The notes under the pieces are model-generated. The model was given only the letters and a program-made list of their open reading frames with translations. It did not search any database and had not been told where the DNA came from. Source: CAVURW01 sp963743595 (lineage in GTDB: Bacteria > Verrucomicrobiota > Verrucomicrobiia > Methylacidiphilales > UBA1321). From it: 64,000 nucleotides of DNA. How positions within the stretch are numbered: the first letter of the stretch is position 1; every line of letters starts with the position of its first letter. The translations under genes were made by a program, and so were the position numbers. This document shows positions 54,397 through 63,014 of the stretch, in pieces. The stretch is from the NCBI GenBank assembly GCA_963743595.1, contig CAVURW010000039.1:20797-84796 (forward strand), written 5' to 3'.

Positions 54397-55917
54397 GTGA
54401 ACACCTTGGCAAGAACCCTAGAACTAGATACGGCCAGCTACTCCGATGGGTGGTATGCCTGCGGCTCGTCCGTTCGCGGTGCTGCGCATGAATATCATGG
54501 GCTAAAGAATCAAGACTCCTTTCTTATCGATCGCCGCCGGGATGGGTCGGTTTATGTGGCGCTCTCAGATGGCCACGGGAACAGCCGCAGTTTCCGCAGC
54601 GATCGCGGCTCGACGCTGGCTACGCAAGTCGCCGTTAAGATGATGGCCCGGTTTGTGGAGGAGGTTCCGAAACATTATTCGCTCGACCGGGTCCGGCGTT
54701 ACGCGCGGCAGCATTTGCCCACATGGATTTTAAGTGGCTGGCAGGCACGTGTTCTCCAGGATTTGCGAGACGATCCCATCTCCCAAATGGAGTTTGCAGC
54801 CTTCCCCGAGAAAATTCCTGTCGCTGAGCTGGGCCGTCCTCTGACGACTCCCGCAGCGGTAACGTATGGCGCTACGCTTCTTACCCTGGCGGTAACGCCT
54901 TACTACCTCTTATTCTGTCAATTGGGCGACGGCGACTTCCTTACGGTTGCACCCGATGGCTCGGTGACGCGCCCCCTTAAATTCGACCCGCAAATCCAAG
55001 GCAGCGCCACCACTTCTCTCTGCACGATCAATTGCGAGGGCTCGTTCCGGTTTGCGATTCGCCCCCCTGACGTGCGTGAAATCGCCCTGATCATGATGTC
55101 GACCGATGGCTACGCCAATTCTTACAGCAGCGATAAGGAATTCCGCACCGTGGCGGCCGATCTGCTGAACTACTTCCGCCAAGGCGGCGATGACCTGGTC
55201 AATGAGCACTTGGAGACGTGGCTCCGGCACGCTTCCAAGCATGGGAGCGGGGATGACATTACCGCTGGAGTGGTGGCCCGGACAAATCTGGAAGTACCGC
55301 TCGAGAGCGTGGTTCAAAACGGCGCGACACCGTATCATCACCCCGTCGAATTGACCTCAGAAGAGAGGCCCAAAAGCGAAGAGGATCCAGCCGTGGCTGA
55401 ACCCGTCATCGAAACGGAGGCTGCTGTGGAAACCTCAACGGAGAGCGTCGTTGAAGAGACAACAGCTGTCGAAACTCCAGCGACGGGCGAAAGCGTCGTC
55501 GAAGAGAAGATCGCTGCCGAAACTCCAGCGACGGGCGAAAGCGTCGTCGAAGAGAAGATCGCTGCCGAAACTCCAGCGACGGGCGAAAGCGTCGTTGAAG
55601 AGAAGGTCGCTACCGAAACTCCGGCGACTGGCGAAAGCGTTGCTGAAGAGCAGGTCGCTACCGAGACTCAGTCTGCCACCGATAACGTCGTTGAGAAGCA
55701 GGTCGCTACCGAAACTCAACCTACCGCAGAAAGTGTCGTCGAACCGAAGGTTATCGAGACCGAACCAGCGCCTGCGGAGACCGCTATCACGTCCGAGAGC
55801 TCCACTTCAGACCACGTTGCAAGCAAATTTGTAAAACCGGAAGAAGCCACACCGAAGTCAGAGGCCTCTGCCGAGACGGTTATCAACGGTACACCCGCCG
55901 AGCACGACGGCGAGTAG
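54397..55917 (+). CDS. PPM-type Ser/Thr phosphatase with C-terminal 16-residue repeats
   Basis: A 506-residue protein beginning with GTG. The N-terminal phosphatase domain has the PP2C motifs: ALSDGHGNSR at 56-64 (metal-binding Asp), LGDGDFL, MSTDGYANS and GSGDDITAG. The C-terminal region (about 345-450) is a set of nearly identical 16-residue repeats (VVEEKIAAETPATGES) that are acidic and likely disordered. The phosphatase probably reverses a serine/threonine kinase; no kinase is nearby. Confidence 0.85.
   Translation: MNTLARTLELDTASYSDGWYACGSSVRGAAHEYHGLKNQDSFLIDRRRDGSVYVALSDGHGNSRSFRSDRGSTLATQVAVKMMARFVEEVPKHYSLDRVRRYARQHLPTWILSGWQARVLQDLRDDPISQMEFAAFPEKIPVAELGRPLTTPAAVTYGATLLTLAVTPYYLLFCQLGDGDFLTVAPDGSVTRPLKFDPQIQGSATTSLCTINCEGSFRFAIRPPDVREIALIMMSTDGYANSYSSDKEFRTVAADLLNYFRQGGDDLVNEHLETWLRHASKHGSGDDITAGVVARTNLEVPLESVVQNGATPYHHPVELTSEERPKSEEDPAVAEPVIETEAAVETSTESVVEETTAVETPATGESVVEEKIAAETPATGESVVEEKIAAETPATGESVVEEKVATETPATGESVAEEQVATETQSATDNVVEKQVATETQPTAESVVEPKVIETEPAPAETAITSESSTSDHVASKFVKPEEATPKSEASAETVINGTPAEHDGE
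55435..55740 (+). repeat. Tandem 48-bp coding repeats in the phosphatase gene
   Basis: About six units of 48 bases code for VVEEKIAAETPATGES and variants. Adjacent units are nearly identical at DNA level (gaaactccagcgacgggcga recurs), so copy number can vary. Confidence 0.85.
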
Positions 55918-55918
55918 A

Positions 55919-55940
55919 ACGCCTTTCGCTGGAAAGGCGT
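55919..55940. terminator. Hairpin between convergent genes
   Basis: acgcctttc pairs perfectly with gaaaggcgt around a four-base loop, just after the phosphatase stop and before the stop of the autotransporter gene. There is no T-run, so it may act as a bidirectional terminator or RNA stabiliser. Confidence 0.6.
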
Positions 55941-55945
55941 GTAAC

Positions 55946-57928
55946 CTAAAACGAGATTTTTACCCCGGCCTGCACGGACTGCGCGAAATAATCGCTTTGT
56001 CCTACGTTGATATAGTAACTGGCAAAGAGAGAAAGTGTTTGATTCAGCTGGGCGTCGAGCCCGATATCTGCCAAGGCTGACTCGGGGCTGACTCTCGGTG
56101 TTTCGACTGTGAAATAGCCGTTATCTAAATCACTAAATTGACTGGTAATACCGCGAACACTATCGAAAAACTCGTGCTGCCAGGAAGCACTGCAGTGGGC
56201 AACTAAATTGACTCCGTTAAAGTTGAAGGCATACCGGCCTCGTCCTCCCAGGCGGCTTCGGAACGAGTCACTTTCGTTCCGACTAACATCTAAATTCCCG
56301 CTTTTGAGCCCCGTTTCGCTGTAGCTATCCACATTGAGATGCGTGTAGTGAACGCCGAACGCCGGGCCATATGTGAACGGCCCATCGTGAACATCATATC
56401 CTGCGTCCGTATTGATCATCGCTTGCCACCCAGTCGGAGAACTCACAGCCGTGCCACCACACGGGAGATTGACCTCTCTGCTTTGCCTGTATTCGTCGAA
56501 GGTAAAAGTTCCGAGAGTATTCGAATACCAACCATTGTCGGCGTACGAGGCGTAAAACCCTGGAGAATAAGCGTCCAAGCTCGCATTTGATCCGATATTG
56601 TCAAGAGCGGCTCCTGTATGGTTGTAGCCAAACAGTAGCCCCGCCAGAAAATGAGAAGTAAATCGATAGTCTTGTCCTAAAAGCACAGCTTCAGAAGTAG
56701 AATCACTGTGAGCGAGCCCCGTGTAGGCATCCGAGTACGTCTGCCCGAGAATCACATTGCCCGAAATCAGTGTATCCCATTTGCTGTTACTACCGACAAC
56801 GGACGAATTGCTCGAGGCATTTAAACGATTGTAGATGCCTTGTAACACCGGATCTGAGTTCGACGCATTGAGTGTTAAACTGGATACATCTAAGCCACTG
56901 CTGGAGAGCAAGTCGCTGTTTGGGTCTCGCCTTCCAGCCAGGTAATTGTCCATTTCCTGAATGACGAAGTCATCATATTCAAATGCCGCTGCACCCGCGA
57001 AGACTTCAAATTTAAGTGGGTCAAGTTCATCCAAGTAACCGGGCAGCGAATTAGGGTCATTAAGGACTGCTTTGGAGAGACAGTTGAGCAAGGAGTCGGT
57101 CTTTCCATTGAGGAGTGCACGATTTAGATAAGCGGCCACTGAGCTCTGATTTGGAGTGAGACCGACTAGCGAGAGAACCACATTAAATTGATCTAAATTT
57201 TCCAAAAAGAGAGTTCCAGGCGGAAAAAAAACTTCAAATCGTGCGTCCACAGGTGCTCCATCATAGTAAGTAATCGTAACGGGATACAGTCCTGCCGTAA
57301 GATATTCTGCCGTCCCTGAAATTAACCGAGCGGCATGAAGACCCCCATTATTGATAACGTAGGCGCCGTTGATATTTAGTGAAGTCCCGTCATCTGCCTT
57401 AATTGAGTAGGTCAGCGGTTGACCCACAAGTGACGGTGGTATGTAAATGTAACCCGTAATCGATAGAAAAGTTCCGACTCCAGGAAGGTGCTTAGGAGTG
57501 ACAGTCGATATAAAAACATTGTCGCTCGAATAGGTAAGATTGTTATTATTATAAACGAGAGTAGAACCATCTCCTTGCAAGAAACTACTTAGCGAGACGT
57601 TATCCGCAAATGATGCCACTCCATAATTGATGCCGTTGCTGGTGTTAACTTGGAAACTCCCCACCATTCTGGCATCGAACATCGATTGGCTCAGGATAGT
57701 ACTTGAAGAAAGGTCGCTGGGGGCCGAACCTAGGGTGGTATAATTTGCATCGAAGCGATAAACGGACCCGCTTATTGAGTTCGAGATCGTATTGGGTGCG
57801 CCCTGGAGGTCCGTCGGGGGTATGATTACGGTGTTTCCGCAGGCGGCGTTGAGCAGCCAAAAAAACGTTAGGCAGGGAAGTATTGTTTTCAATCTGGGAA
57901 AGGGGTTTGGTTGTCCCTCCCCTAGCAT
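55946..57928 (-). CDS. Autotransporter-type outer-membrane protein with PA14-like passenger
   Basis: A 660-residue protein with a signal peptide (LKTILPCLTFFWLLNAACG). A passenger has a PA14/GLEYA-like beta segment at about 150-235 (YIYIPPSLVGQPLTYSIKAD; YPVTITYYDGAPVDARFEVF) and Asn/Ser-rich strands. A C-terminal barrel of about 270 residues ends in KISF with alternating aromatics. PA14 domains bind sugars, so it may be an adhesin. The ATG at 57928 is chosen; GGGAGGGA lies inside the first codons, so a TTG start (LKTILP) is possible. Confidence 0.75.
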   Translation of the reverse strand: MLGEGQPNPFPRLKTILPCLTFFWLLNAACGNTVIIPPTDLQGAPNTISNSISGSVYRFDANYTTLGSAPSDLSSSTILSQSMFDARMVGSFQVNTSNGINYGVASFADNVSLSSFLQGDGSTLVYNNNNLTYSSDNVFISTVTPKHLPGVGTFLSITGYIYIPPSLVGQPLTYSIKADDGTSLNINGAYVINNGGLHAARLISGTAEYLTAGLYPVTITYYDGAPVDARFEVFFPPGTLFLENLDQFNVVLSLVGLTPNQSSVAAYLNRALLNGKTDSLLNCLSKAVLNDPNSLPGYLDELDPLKFEVFAGAAAFEYDDFVIQEMDNYLAGRRDPNSDLLSSSGLDVSSLTLNASNSDPVLQGIYNRLNASSNSSVVGSNSKWDTLISGNVILGQTYSDAYTGLAHSDSTSEAVLLGQDYRFTSHFLAGLLFGYNHTGAALDNIGSNASLDAYSPGFYASYADNGWYSNTLGTFTFDEYRQSREVNLPCGGTAVSSPTGWQAMINTDAGYDVHDGPFTYGPAFGVHYTHLNVDSYSETGLKSGNLDVSRNESDSFRSRLGGRGRYAFNFNGVNLVAHCSASWQHEFFDSVRGITSQFSDLDNGYFTVETPRVSPESALADIGLDAQLNQTLSLFASYYINVGQSDYFAQSVQAGVKISF

Positions 57929-58075
57929 TTAGGGGGCCAGAATAGCTATCTCTTCAATTCAACCTTCCCTTTCACCCATAATCACACTTAACCAAACTTT
58001 AGGGTTGGCGAACGCGTTCCTAAATTTTGCCGAAAGCTGCCTGCAAAAACGGCATTTTGCAGGATGGGGCACTTA

Positions 58076-59506
58076 TTAGCTCTCGACTTTTCGCACGATT
58101 GGCAAAAGCACATCTGTGCCCTCGTGTGATGCGACGCTCAGGAGTGACTGCGTTTGATCGGTGCGAATACGAGGCAACCGTTCCACGATGATCTCAATCT
58201 TCTTGGAAAAGCGATTGTAAAACGCGCAAAGCTCCTCGCCCGCGCGCTTTGCGATGGCGTACTCCGCCATGGAACGAACTCCCTCATCGATCGCGGTGGT
58301 TGAGGGATACAGCACCCGCAGTTTGCCCTCGGCGGGCGTCGGTAGTTGATCAATGAAACGTCCGAAAGCCGTCACATAGCATTTCATGAAATCACCCGCC
58401 AGTTCATGCGAGAAGAAACCGCGCCGATTGCCAAAGACTTTCGGCGTCGCAAAATAGTAAACGGAGCGCGGCGAATATCCACTCTTAACGAGCGCCTGAA
58501 GGGTCGGGTTAGCCCGGGCTACATCAAGATGAACCGCTTCACATCGCCCACCCCATCGCCGGATTTCATCCACGATTTTTTCCGCGTCGGTTTGTCCTTT
58601 GTAATAGGTGATGATCGGCAGCCCACCGCCGGCAGCGATCAGCTTCGCCGTGATTTCGCCGAGGCCGCGACTGCCTCCGACAATGAGCGCGCGGCTCGAT
58701 GAAAAGCACCCCGGTTCCACCAACCGCACCATCTCTTCCATAGCTGGCTGGTTTTCCGGGGTAGGCCGCACAAAAACAGAGAGCAGCCCGGTCAGTTCAT
58801 TTCCTGAGACGGCAATTTCCACACTCTTAAAACGCTCATCCGATTTTTCAACGTGATACCGCAGTACGCCGGGCTTCTCTTTAGAATCGAATCGAATGGC
58901 GAATCGATTGAAAAGCGAGTGCAGTCCGGGGCATCGCATCCCGACGAGCCGAGTTAGAGCCAGAATCTCCGCCAGCGCGCCGGTGCCAAGCAGCTTTAAC
59001 GTCTCTGGAAAAAGCTCGTGGGCCAAAGCTCCATCGAGTCCCACTGCGAGACTCCCCTTTTGAACGGCCACTTCGTTAAAATCGAGTACAGCCATCGGCT
59101 CATCCTGAAGTGTCGGCATTTCTCTCTGCTCAGGAGCAGAACCGCTCCCGAAGGTCATGACAATCTCGCTGACGGTCTCAGATTTGATTTGAGCTGCAAC
59201 TACGAGGCGCTCCTGGCTCGAGTCCGTCACGCGGAATTCGAACGGTTCGTCAAGAAACAATGGCTTCACGAAGTTCGCGCTCAATGACGTCACGCTCTCC
59301 GGCTTAGCTCGCTGGAGGACCTGCTCCAGAGCGCTGAGAGCGATATGAACGCCATGCACGATGGGCGCACCCGCCAGCGTTCGACGGGCGGCCACGGGAT
59401 CGAGATGAATCGGATTACGATCCCCGGAGAGCTGGGAAAAGCGCGACTGATCCTCCATCGTGTACACATATCGAGACAAGCGCAGGCCGCGTTTCAGGGT
59501 CTTCAT
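58076..59506 (-). CDS. Fused MaoC/hotdog dehydratase and short-chain dehydrogenase
   Basis: A 476-residue fusion. Residues 1-120 are a MaoC-type hotdog with the hydratase motif SGDRNPIH (D29, H34) and IVHGVHIA. About 150-250 is a second hotdog-like segment (ALAHELFPETLKL; LSVFVRPTPENQP). Residues 270-476 form a Rossmann SDR with VGGSRGLG at 276-283 and the Y416-x-x-x-K420 pair. Enoyl-acyl hydration and beta-keto reduction would be in one chain. Substrate unknown; a fatty or polyketide-like acid is inferred. Confidence 0.8.
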   Translation of the reverse strand: MKTLKRGLRLSRYVYTMEDQSRFSQLSGDRNPIHLDPVAARRTLAGAPIVHGVHIALSALEQVLQRAKPESVTSLSANFVKPLFLDEPFEFRVTDSSQERLVVAAQIKSETVSEIVMTFGSGSAPEQREMPTLQDEPMAVLDFNEVAVQKGSLAVGLDGALAHELFPETLKLLGTGALAEILALTRLVGMRCPGLHSLFNRFAIRFDSKEKPGVLRYHVEKSDERFKSVEIAVSGNELTGLLSVFVRPTPENQPAMEEMVRLVEPGCFSSSRALIVGGSRGLGEITAKLIAAGGGLPIITYYKGQTDAEKIVDEIRRWGGRCEAVHLDVARANPTLQALVKSGYSPRSVYYFATPKVFGNRRGFFSHELAGDFMKCYVTAFGRFIDQLPTPAEGKLRVLYPSTTAIDEGVRSMAEYAIAKRAGEELCAFYNRFSKKIEIIVERLPRIRTDQTQSLLSVASHEGTDVLLPIVRKVES

Positions 59507-59591
59507 GGAGCTCTTTTAGATAGACCAGATCGAGTGAAGATCGAAGATTTACTTCTGCTCGCGGTTCCGCAGCGTGGTATGCTGTGCGGGA

Positions 59592-60713
59592 ATGAGTGGC
59601 GTTCGCAAACATCGACTCTACCGGTACCAAGAAGAATTGATGGAGCGGAAACGGGGTTGGAAGGTGTGGCTCGGCGGTCGCTGGCGGCTCTCGCTCGCGT
59701 TCGTCGTGGTGATGCTCCTTTTATTGGGATTGGGCGGCTGGTGGTATCGAGAGTGGACGTGGAGGGGAACGATCACCGGCAGCGGCGGGCTCTTTTTCTT
59801 TACGAGGACGGAACTGGCCGTCCCGGCGTTTTCGCAAGACGACGAGCGCTGGAGCGGCGATCCGCTGGGGCCGAGCTCGGACACGATTGGCAGTGCCGGT
59901 TGTGCGCTCACTTCCGCAGCGATGACTTTGCGGTATTACGGGGTGGATATCGATCCGCAACGGCTGAACCTCTACCTGGAGACGCATGAAGGGTACACGC
60001 CGGAAGGCTGGCTCTACTGGGAGAAAGCGGCAGACACCGCGCATGGGGGGCTGGAAAAGGAATATGAAGACGCGCCCTCCTACGCGTTGCTGGATGAGAA
60101 TGTGCTTCTGGGCAATCCGGTGATCGTGCGGTTGAAATTGAGCAATGGCATGACCCATTTCGTGGTCGTTGTGGGCAAGAGCGGCTGGGATTATTTGATC
60201 CGCGACCCTGCCGCGATGGAGGCTGGCGTCTATCCACTGAAACAGCGAAGCAACATCGTCACCGGACTGCGTTATTATCGAAAGATCGGCCCGATTCTCT
60301 CGCCAACACCCGCTCACGAGGCAGAAAAGCCTCAACCTTCCAAACCCAATACGTTCCCTTTTCCAGCAGCGCCGCAACCTCCCATGATCCGGCTGCCGAC
60401 AGACCTGCTGTTCGAAGGGAATCAAGTCACCTTGAACCCATCGGCTGACCCGATGTTGAAGGAGACCCTCAAGTTAATCGATGAGAACAAACAGGCCAGC
60501 ATCTCTGTCGATGCCTACAGCGATGACGTGGCGCTCTCCAAGTTACGCGCGCAAGCCGTTCTCGACTGGCTGCAGAAGAACCTGCCAGCCAACACCTATA
60601 TACTGAAAGCGAACGGACATGGACATGTTGATGATGTGGTCGATCCGAAGGGTACGAAAGACGAACTATCGCCCAACCGCGTGGAGATTCTGGTGCAGCC
60701 GATCCAGCTTTAG
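59592..60713 (+). CDS. Inner-membrane C39-like peptidase with OmpA-like domain
   Basis: From the ATG at 59592 (an ATG at 59640 or GTG at 59574 are options) the protein has a transmembrane helix at about residues 32-52. A papain-like C39 peptidase domain has its catalytic Cys in IGSAGCALTSAAM and its His in MTHFVVVVG. A Pro-rich linker follows, then an OmpA-like domain of about 100 residues ending in ELSPNRVEILV. It could cleave or bind peptides at the peptidoglycan. Both domains are intact; the combination is unusual to me. Confidence 0.75.
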   Translation: MSGVRKHRLYRYQEELMERKRGWKVWLGGRWRLSLAFVVVMLLLLGLGGWWYREWTWRGTITGSGGLFFFTRTELAVPAFSQDDERWSGDPLGPSSDTIGSAGCALTSAAMTLRYYGVDIDPQRLNLYLETHEGYTPEGWLYWEKAADTAHGGLEKEYEDAPSYALLDENVLLGNPVIVRLKLSNGMTHFVVVVGKSGWDYLIRDPAAMEAGVYPLKQRSNIVTGLRYYRKIGPILSPTPAHEAEKPQPSKPNTFPFPAAPQPPMIRLPTDLLFEGNQVTLNPSADPMLKETLKLIDENKQASISVDAYSDDVALSKLRAQAVLDWLQKNLPANTYILKANGHGHVDDVVDPKGTKDELSPNRVEILVQPIQL

Positions 60714-60803
60714 ACGAACGCGCTTGCCTCATTCGGGAAAATACGTCGTAAAGGCAATTGCTTTCAAATGCATAAGCCGTGCAGGGTAGACTGGGGGGGG
60801 TAT

Positions 60804-61178
60804 GTGTCAGACAAAACTTTGCTTATCTTGGACGACTCGCAAATGACGCTTCAATCCGTACAGATGGCTGTTCCAGCCACTCTGTTCACGACGATACTGG
60901 AGGCGAGAAATCGCGTCGATGCCCTGGACTTGTTTAAGGAGCATCGTCCCGAATTCGTGATGTTGGACCTGACGGTGCCCCAGTTGGAAGGCATGGATTG
61001 TCTAAAGAGCATGGTGCGGGGAAATCGTGAATCCAAGATCATCGTGATCACTTCCCCGTCGGATGTACCGAGATCGATCGATGCTGTGAAACAGGGTGCC
61101 CGAAGCTTTCTCTTCAAACCGGTAAACCGGGAGAAGCTCCAGAGCTTAATCTCAAAATTGGCCGATCCCTCCGCGTAG
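60804..61178 (+). CDS. Stand-alone CheY-like response regulator
   Basis: A receiver-only protein of about 124 residues from the GTG at 60804, which is preceded by a G-rich Shine-Dalgarno-like GGGGGGGTAT; a longer frame from 60768 is less likely. Conserved residues are D10-D11, phospho-acceptor D55 (FVMLDLTVPQ) and K105 (FLFKPVNR). No kinase is adjacent. Single-domain regulators often act on a motor or an enzyme. Confidence 0.85.
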   Translation: MSDKTLLILDDSQMTLQSVQMAVPATLFTTILEARNRVDALDLFKEHRPEFVMLDLTVPQLEGMDCLKSMVRGNRESKIIVITSPSDVPRSIDAVKQGARSFLFKPVNREKLQSLISKLADPSA

Positions 61179-61349
61179 CAGGCGGCTAGAGTATTTTTCG
61201 AGTAACCCTAAATTATGAAACCCTGGCGACGCGACGTTGCCTCCAATAACCAGGCGTTACGCTCAGTAGCGCCTCGCTTCACGCCAGCGTGACGCTGGAC
61301 CCAGTAGACTTTCGACTCACGATGCCTTCTTGCCTTTAGGCCCGAAGAG

Positions 61350-61790
61350 TCGGCTTTAATGTAGCCCAGGTCGTAGACCGTCTGGTAAGACGGCCGAAGG
61401 CCTGGGTCTCATCGCAAAGCGCTTGCGGGCTGTAAGCTCGCGTCAAATGTTTGATAACGAACCTTCTTTCGAAGATGACTGAGACCATTTACGGGTAATA
61501 TTCGGTAGATTGTACCGAACCTCAATCGTAAATGGTCTGACTTATTGCCCTCTAGCAACGGAGACGCGGGGCTTCAGCCCGCTTCGTATGGGTTTTTAAC
61601 CTGGGCCTTCGGTCGGACTTCGCCCGACCTTCGACCCAGGCTACGTTGAGAGCGGCCCCCTGGGCCTAAAGCCAGAGACACACGAACATCACAAGAGCGA
61701 ATCGCAATATCAGTTCGGGGACTTGGAGCCCTCTGGGCCTAAACCCAAAAGACACGCTAACACCCCGAGCCGAATACGACGACCAAGCTG
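61350..61790. repeat. Mosaic intergenic repeats, copies 2-4 of the family
   Basis: Three stretches: 61370-61470 (resembles 45754-45800), 61560-61690 (resembles the reverse of 28870-28925) and 61730-61785 (a second copy of the ctgggcctaaacccaaaag module). The order of modules differs from the other loci, so this is a mosaic rather than a single unit. Confidence 0.65.
61482..61538. repeat. Nested perfect inverted repeats (cruciform-like)
   Basis: Outer arms agaccatttacg (61482-61493) and cgtaaatggtct (61527-61538) are perfect complements. Inside, ttcggta (61501-61507) and taccgaa (61513-61519) form a second hairpin. The 57-base element is non-coding. Confidence 0.7.
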
Positions 61791-61799
61791 GATCTCGCT

Positions 61800-63014
61800 C
61801 TAATTCGCGCCGAAATACTTGCGCACGCCCGCTTCCACCGCTGAGGCATAGTCGCGGTAGATACTGTGCACTTTCTGACCTTGGATATCCCGGGTTCCGA
61901 TGTAATCGCCAGCGATAATGCGATAATAAGCGTCTTTCGCGTTCATGTACGGCCCTTCGCAATAAACCACCGGGCCATAGTAAATGCGACTGGCGATCAA
62001 ATTCCGCGCATAGACGCTCGGCACGGATCCCTGGCGATGCGCGAAATAGGAAACATAACTCTCTGGCGGGTAGCCCAAGTTTTTCAACATTTCCGCACCC
62101 ACGAGATCGCAGCCGCGAATTTCCTGCGCCGCATCCCGATCCAAAAGCTTGCGCAAGAGATCACACTTCACGTCATCGTTACGCACCTCACTATGCTCAT
62201 AGGAACCGTTCACGAAAATGACCAGCCGACTGTGCTGAGTCAGCGTGGGATGATTCGGATCATTCCAATCATCGGCGTTATAATGGACGCAGATCGTGAG
62301 ATCTGGCTTTAACGCGTGCTGAATGACGGCCCGCGCGCGAATCTCCGCCGTGCGATAAAACAACTGGGCGGCTGTGTGCTTAAGTGCTTTCTCGCTCATG
62401 GAGCCATGGCTTTGCAGCTGCGCTTGCTTGGCTGCCTCAACGAGATCATCCGGTCGAAGGTTGGTCGTCGGTTTATAGGCATGTTTGATCCAGACGATCT
62501 CTGCGCCATCCGCCTGCAGCAATTCCGCCAAAATCTCGCAGGTCTTCGTGTTCAGCTCAGCTTCTTCCACGGACGGATCATCGCCCACCTTAAAGTAACG
62601 TTCCTCCAGCAATGCCCAGTCTCCCCCGATATGCCCCGGATCAAGCGCGATTTTCAGCCCGGCCAGTGGCCGAATGGGATCACTGGAAACCAGATGCGTG
62701 CGGTAGGTCTTGGGCAACGGCAATTCCGAGGCTTCAGACGTCGCAAATTGAAGCGTGAACACCTTATTCGTGTGCTCGAGATCGGAATAGACAACGGCAT
62801 GGTCATCGCTGAGGTCCAAGTACTTCAGAAACGCGCCATCTAGACTGTAAACCGACTGCAACAAGTGCTCGAAGGCGGCTCGCGTAATTGTCTTCTGATA
62901 GGGCTCTAGAATTGCCCAGTCTGGAGCGGGTGCAAGAGGTGAAAGTTGAACGACTCCCCCCATCGCGATCATTGGCAAAAAGATTCCCAGTAGCGCATAA
63001 AGCAAGCGGCTCAT
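61800..63014 (-). CDS. N-acetylmuramoyl-L-alanine amidase-type cell-wall hydrolase
   Basis: A 404-residue protein with an N-terminal hydrophobic segment (LLYALLGIFLPMIAMGGVV) acting as signal or anchor. The amidase_3 domain shows zinc-binding His in ALDPGHIGG, the Glu in VEEAELN, His in CVHYNADDW and the catalytic Glu near GPVVYCEGPYMN. It would split the amide bond between MurNAc and L-Ala of peptidoglycan in the periplasm. The start overlaps the upstream PAP2-containing gene by four bases. Confidence 0.88.
   Translation of the reverse strand: MSRLLYALLGIFLPMIAMGGVVQLSPLAPAPDWAILEPYQKTITRAAFEHLLQSVYSLDGAFLKYLDLSDDHAVVYSDLEHTNKVFTLQFATSEASELPLPKTYRTHLVSSDPIRPLAGLKIALDPGHIGGDWALLEERYFKVGDDPSVEEAELNTKTCEILAELLQADGAEIVWIKHAYKPTTNLRPDDLVEAAKQAQLQSHGSMSEKALKHTAAQLFYRTAEIRARAVIQHALKPDLTICVHYNADDWNDPNHPTLTQHSRLVIFVNGSYEHSEVRNDDVKCDLLRKLLDRDAAQEIRGCDLVGAEMLKNLGYPPESYVSYFAHRQGSVPSVYARNLIASRIYYGPVVYCEGPYMNAKDAYYRIIAGDYIGTRDIQGQKVHSIYRDYASAVEAGVRKYFGAN

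Larger units (their letters stand above)
61179..61799. other. Intergenic region made of mosaic repeats
   Basis: No gene. The 620 bases combine modules of the repeat family (aggcccaggt, gcgggctgtaagctcgcg, ctgggcctaaagcc, aaagacacgctaacaccc) and one nested hairpin at 61482-61538. Parts match 28848-28952 and 45693-45895. Confidence 0.6.
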
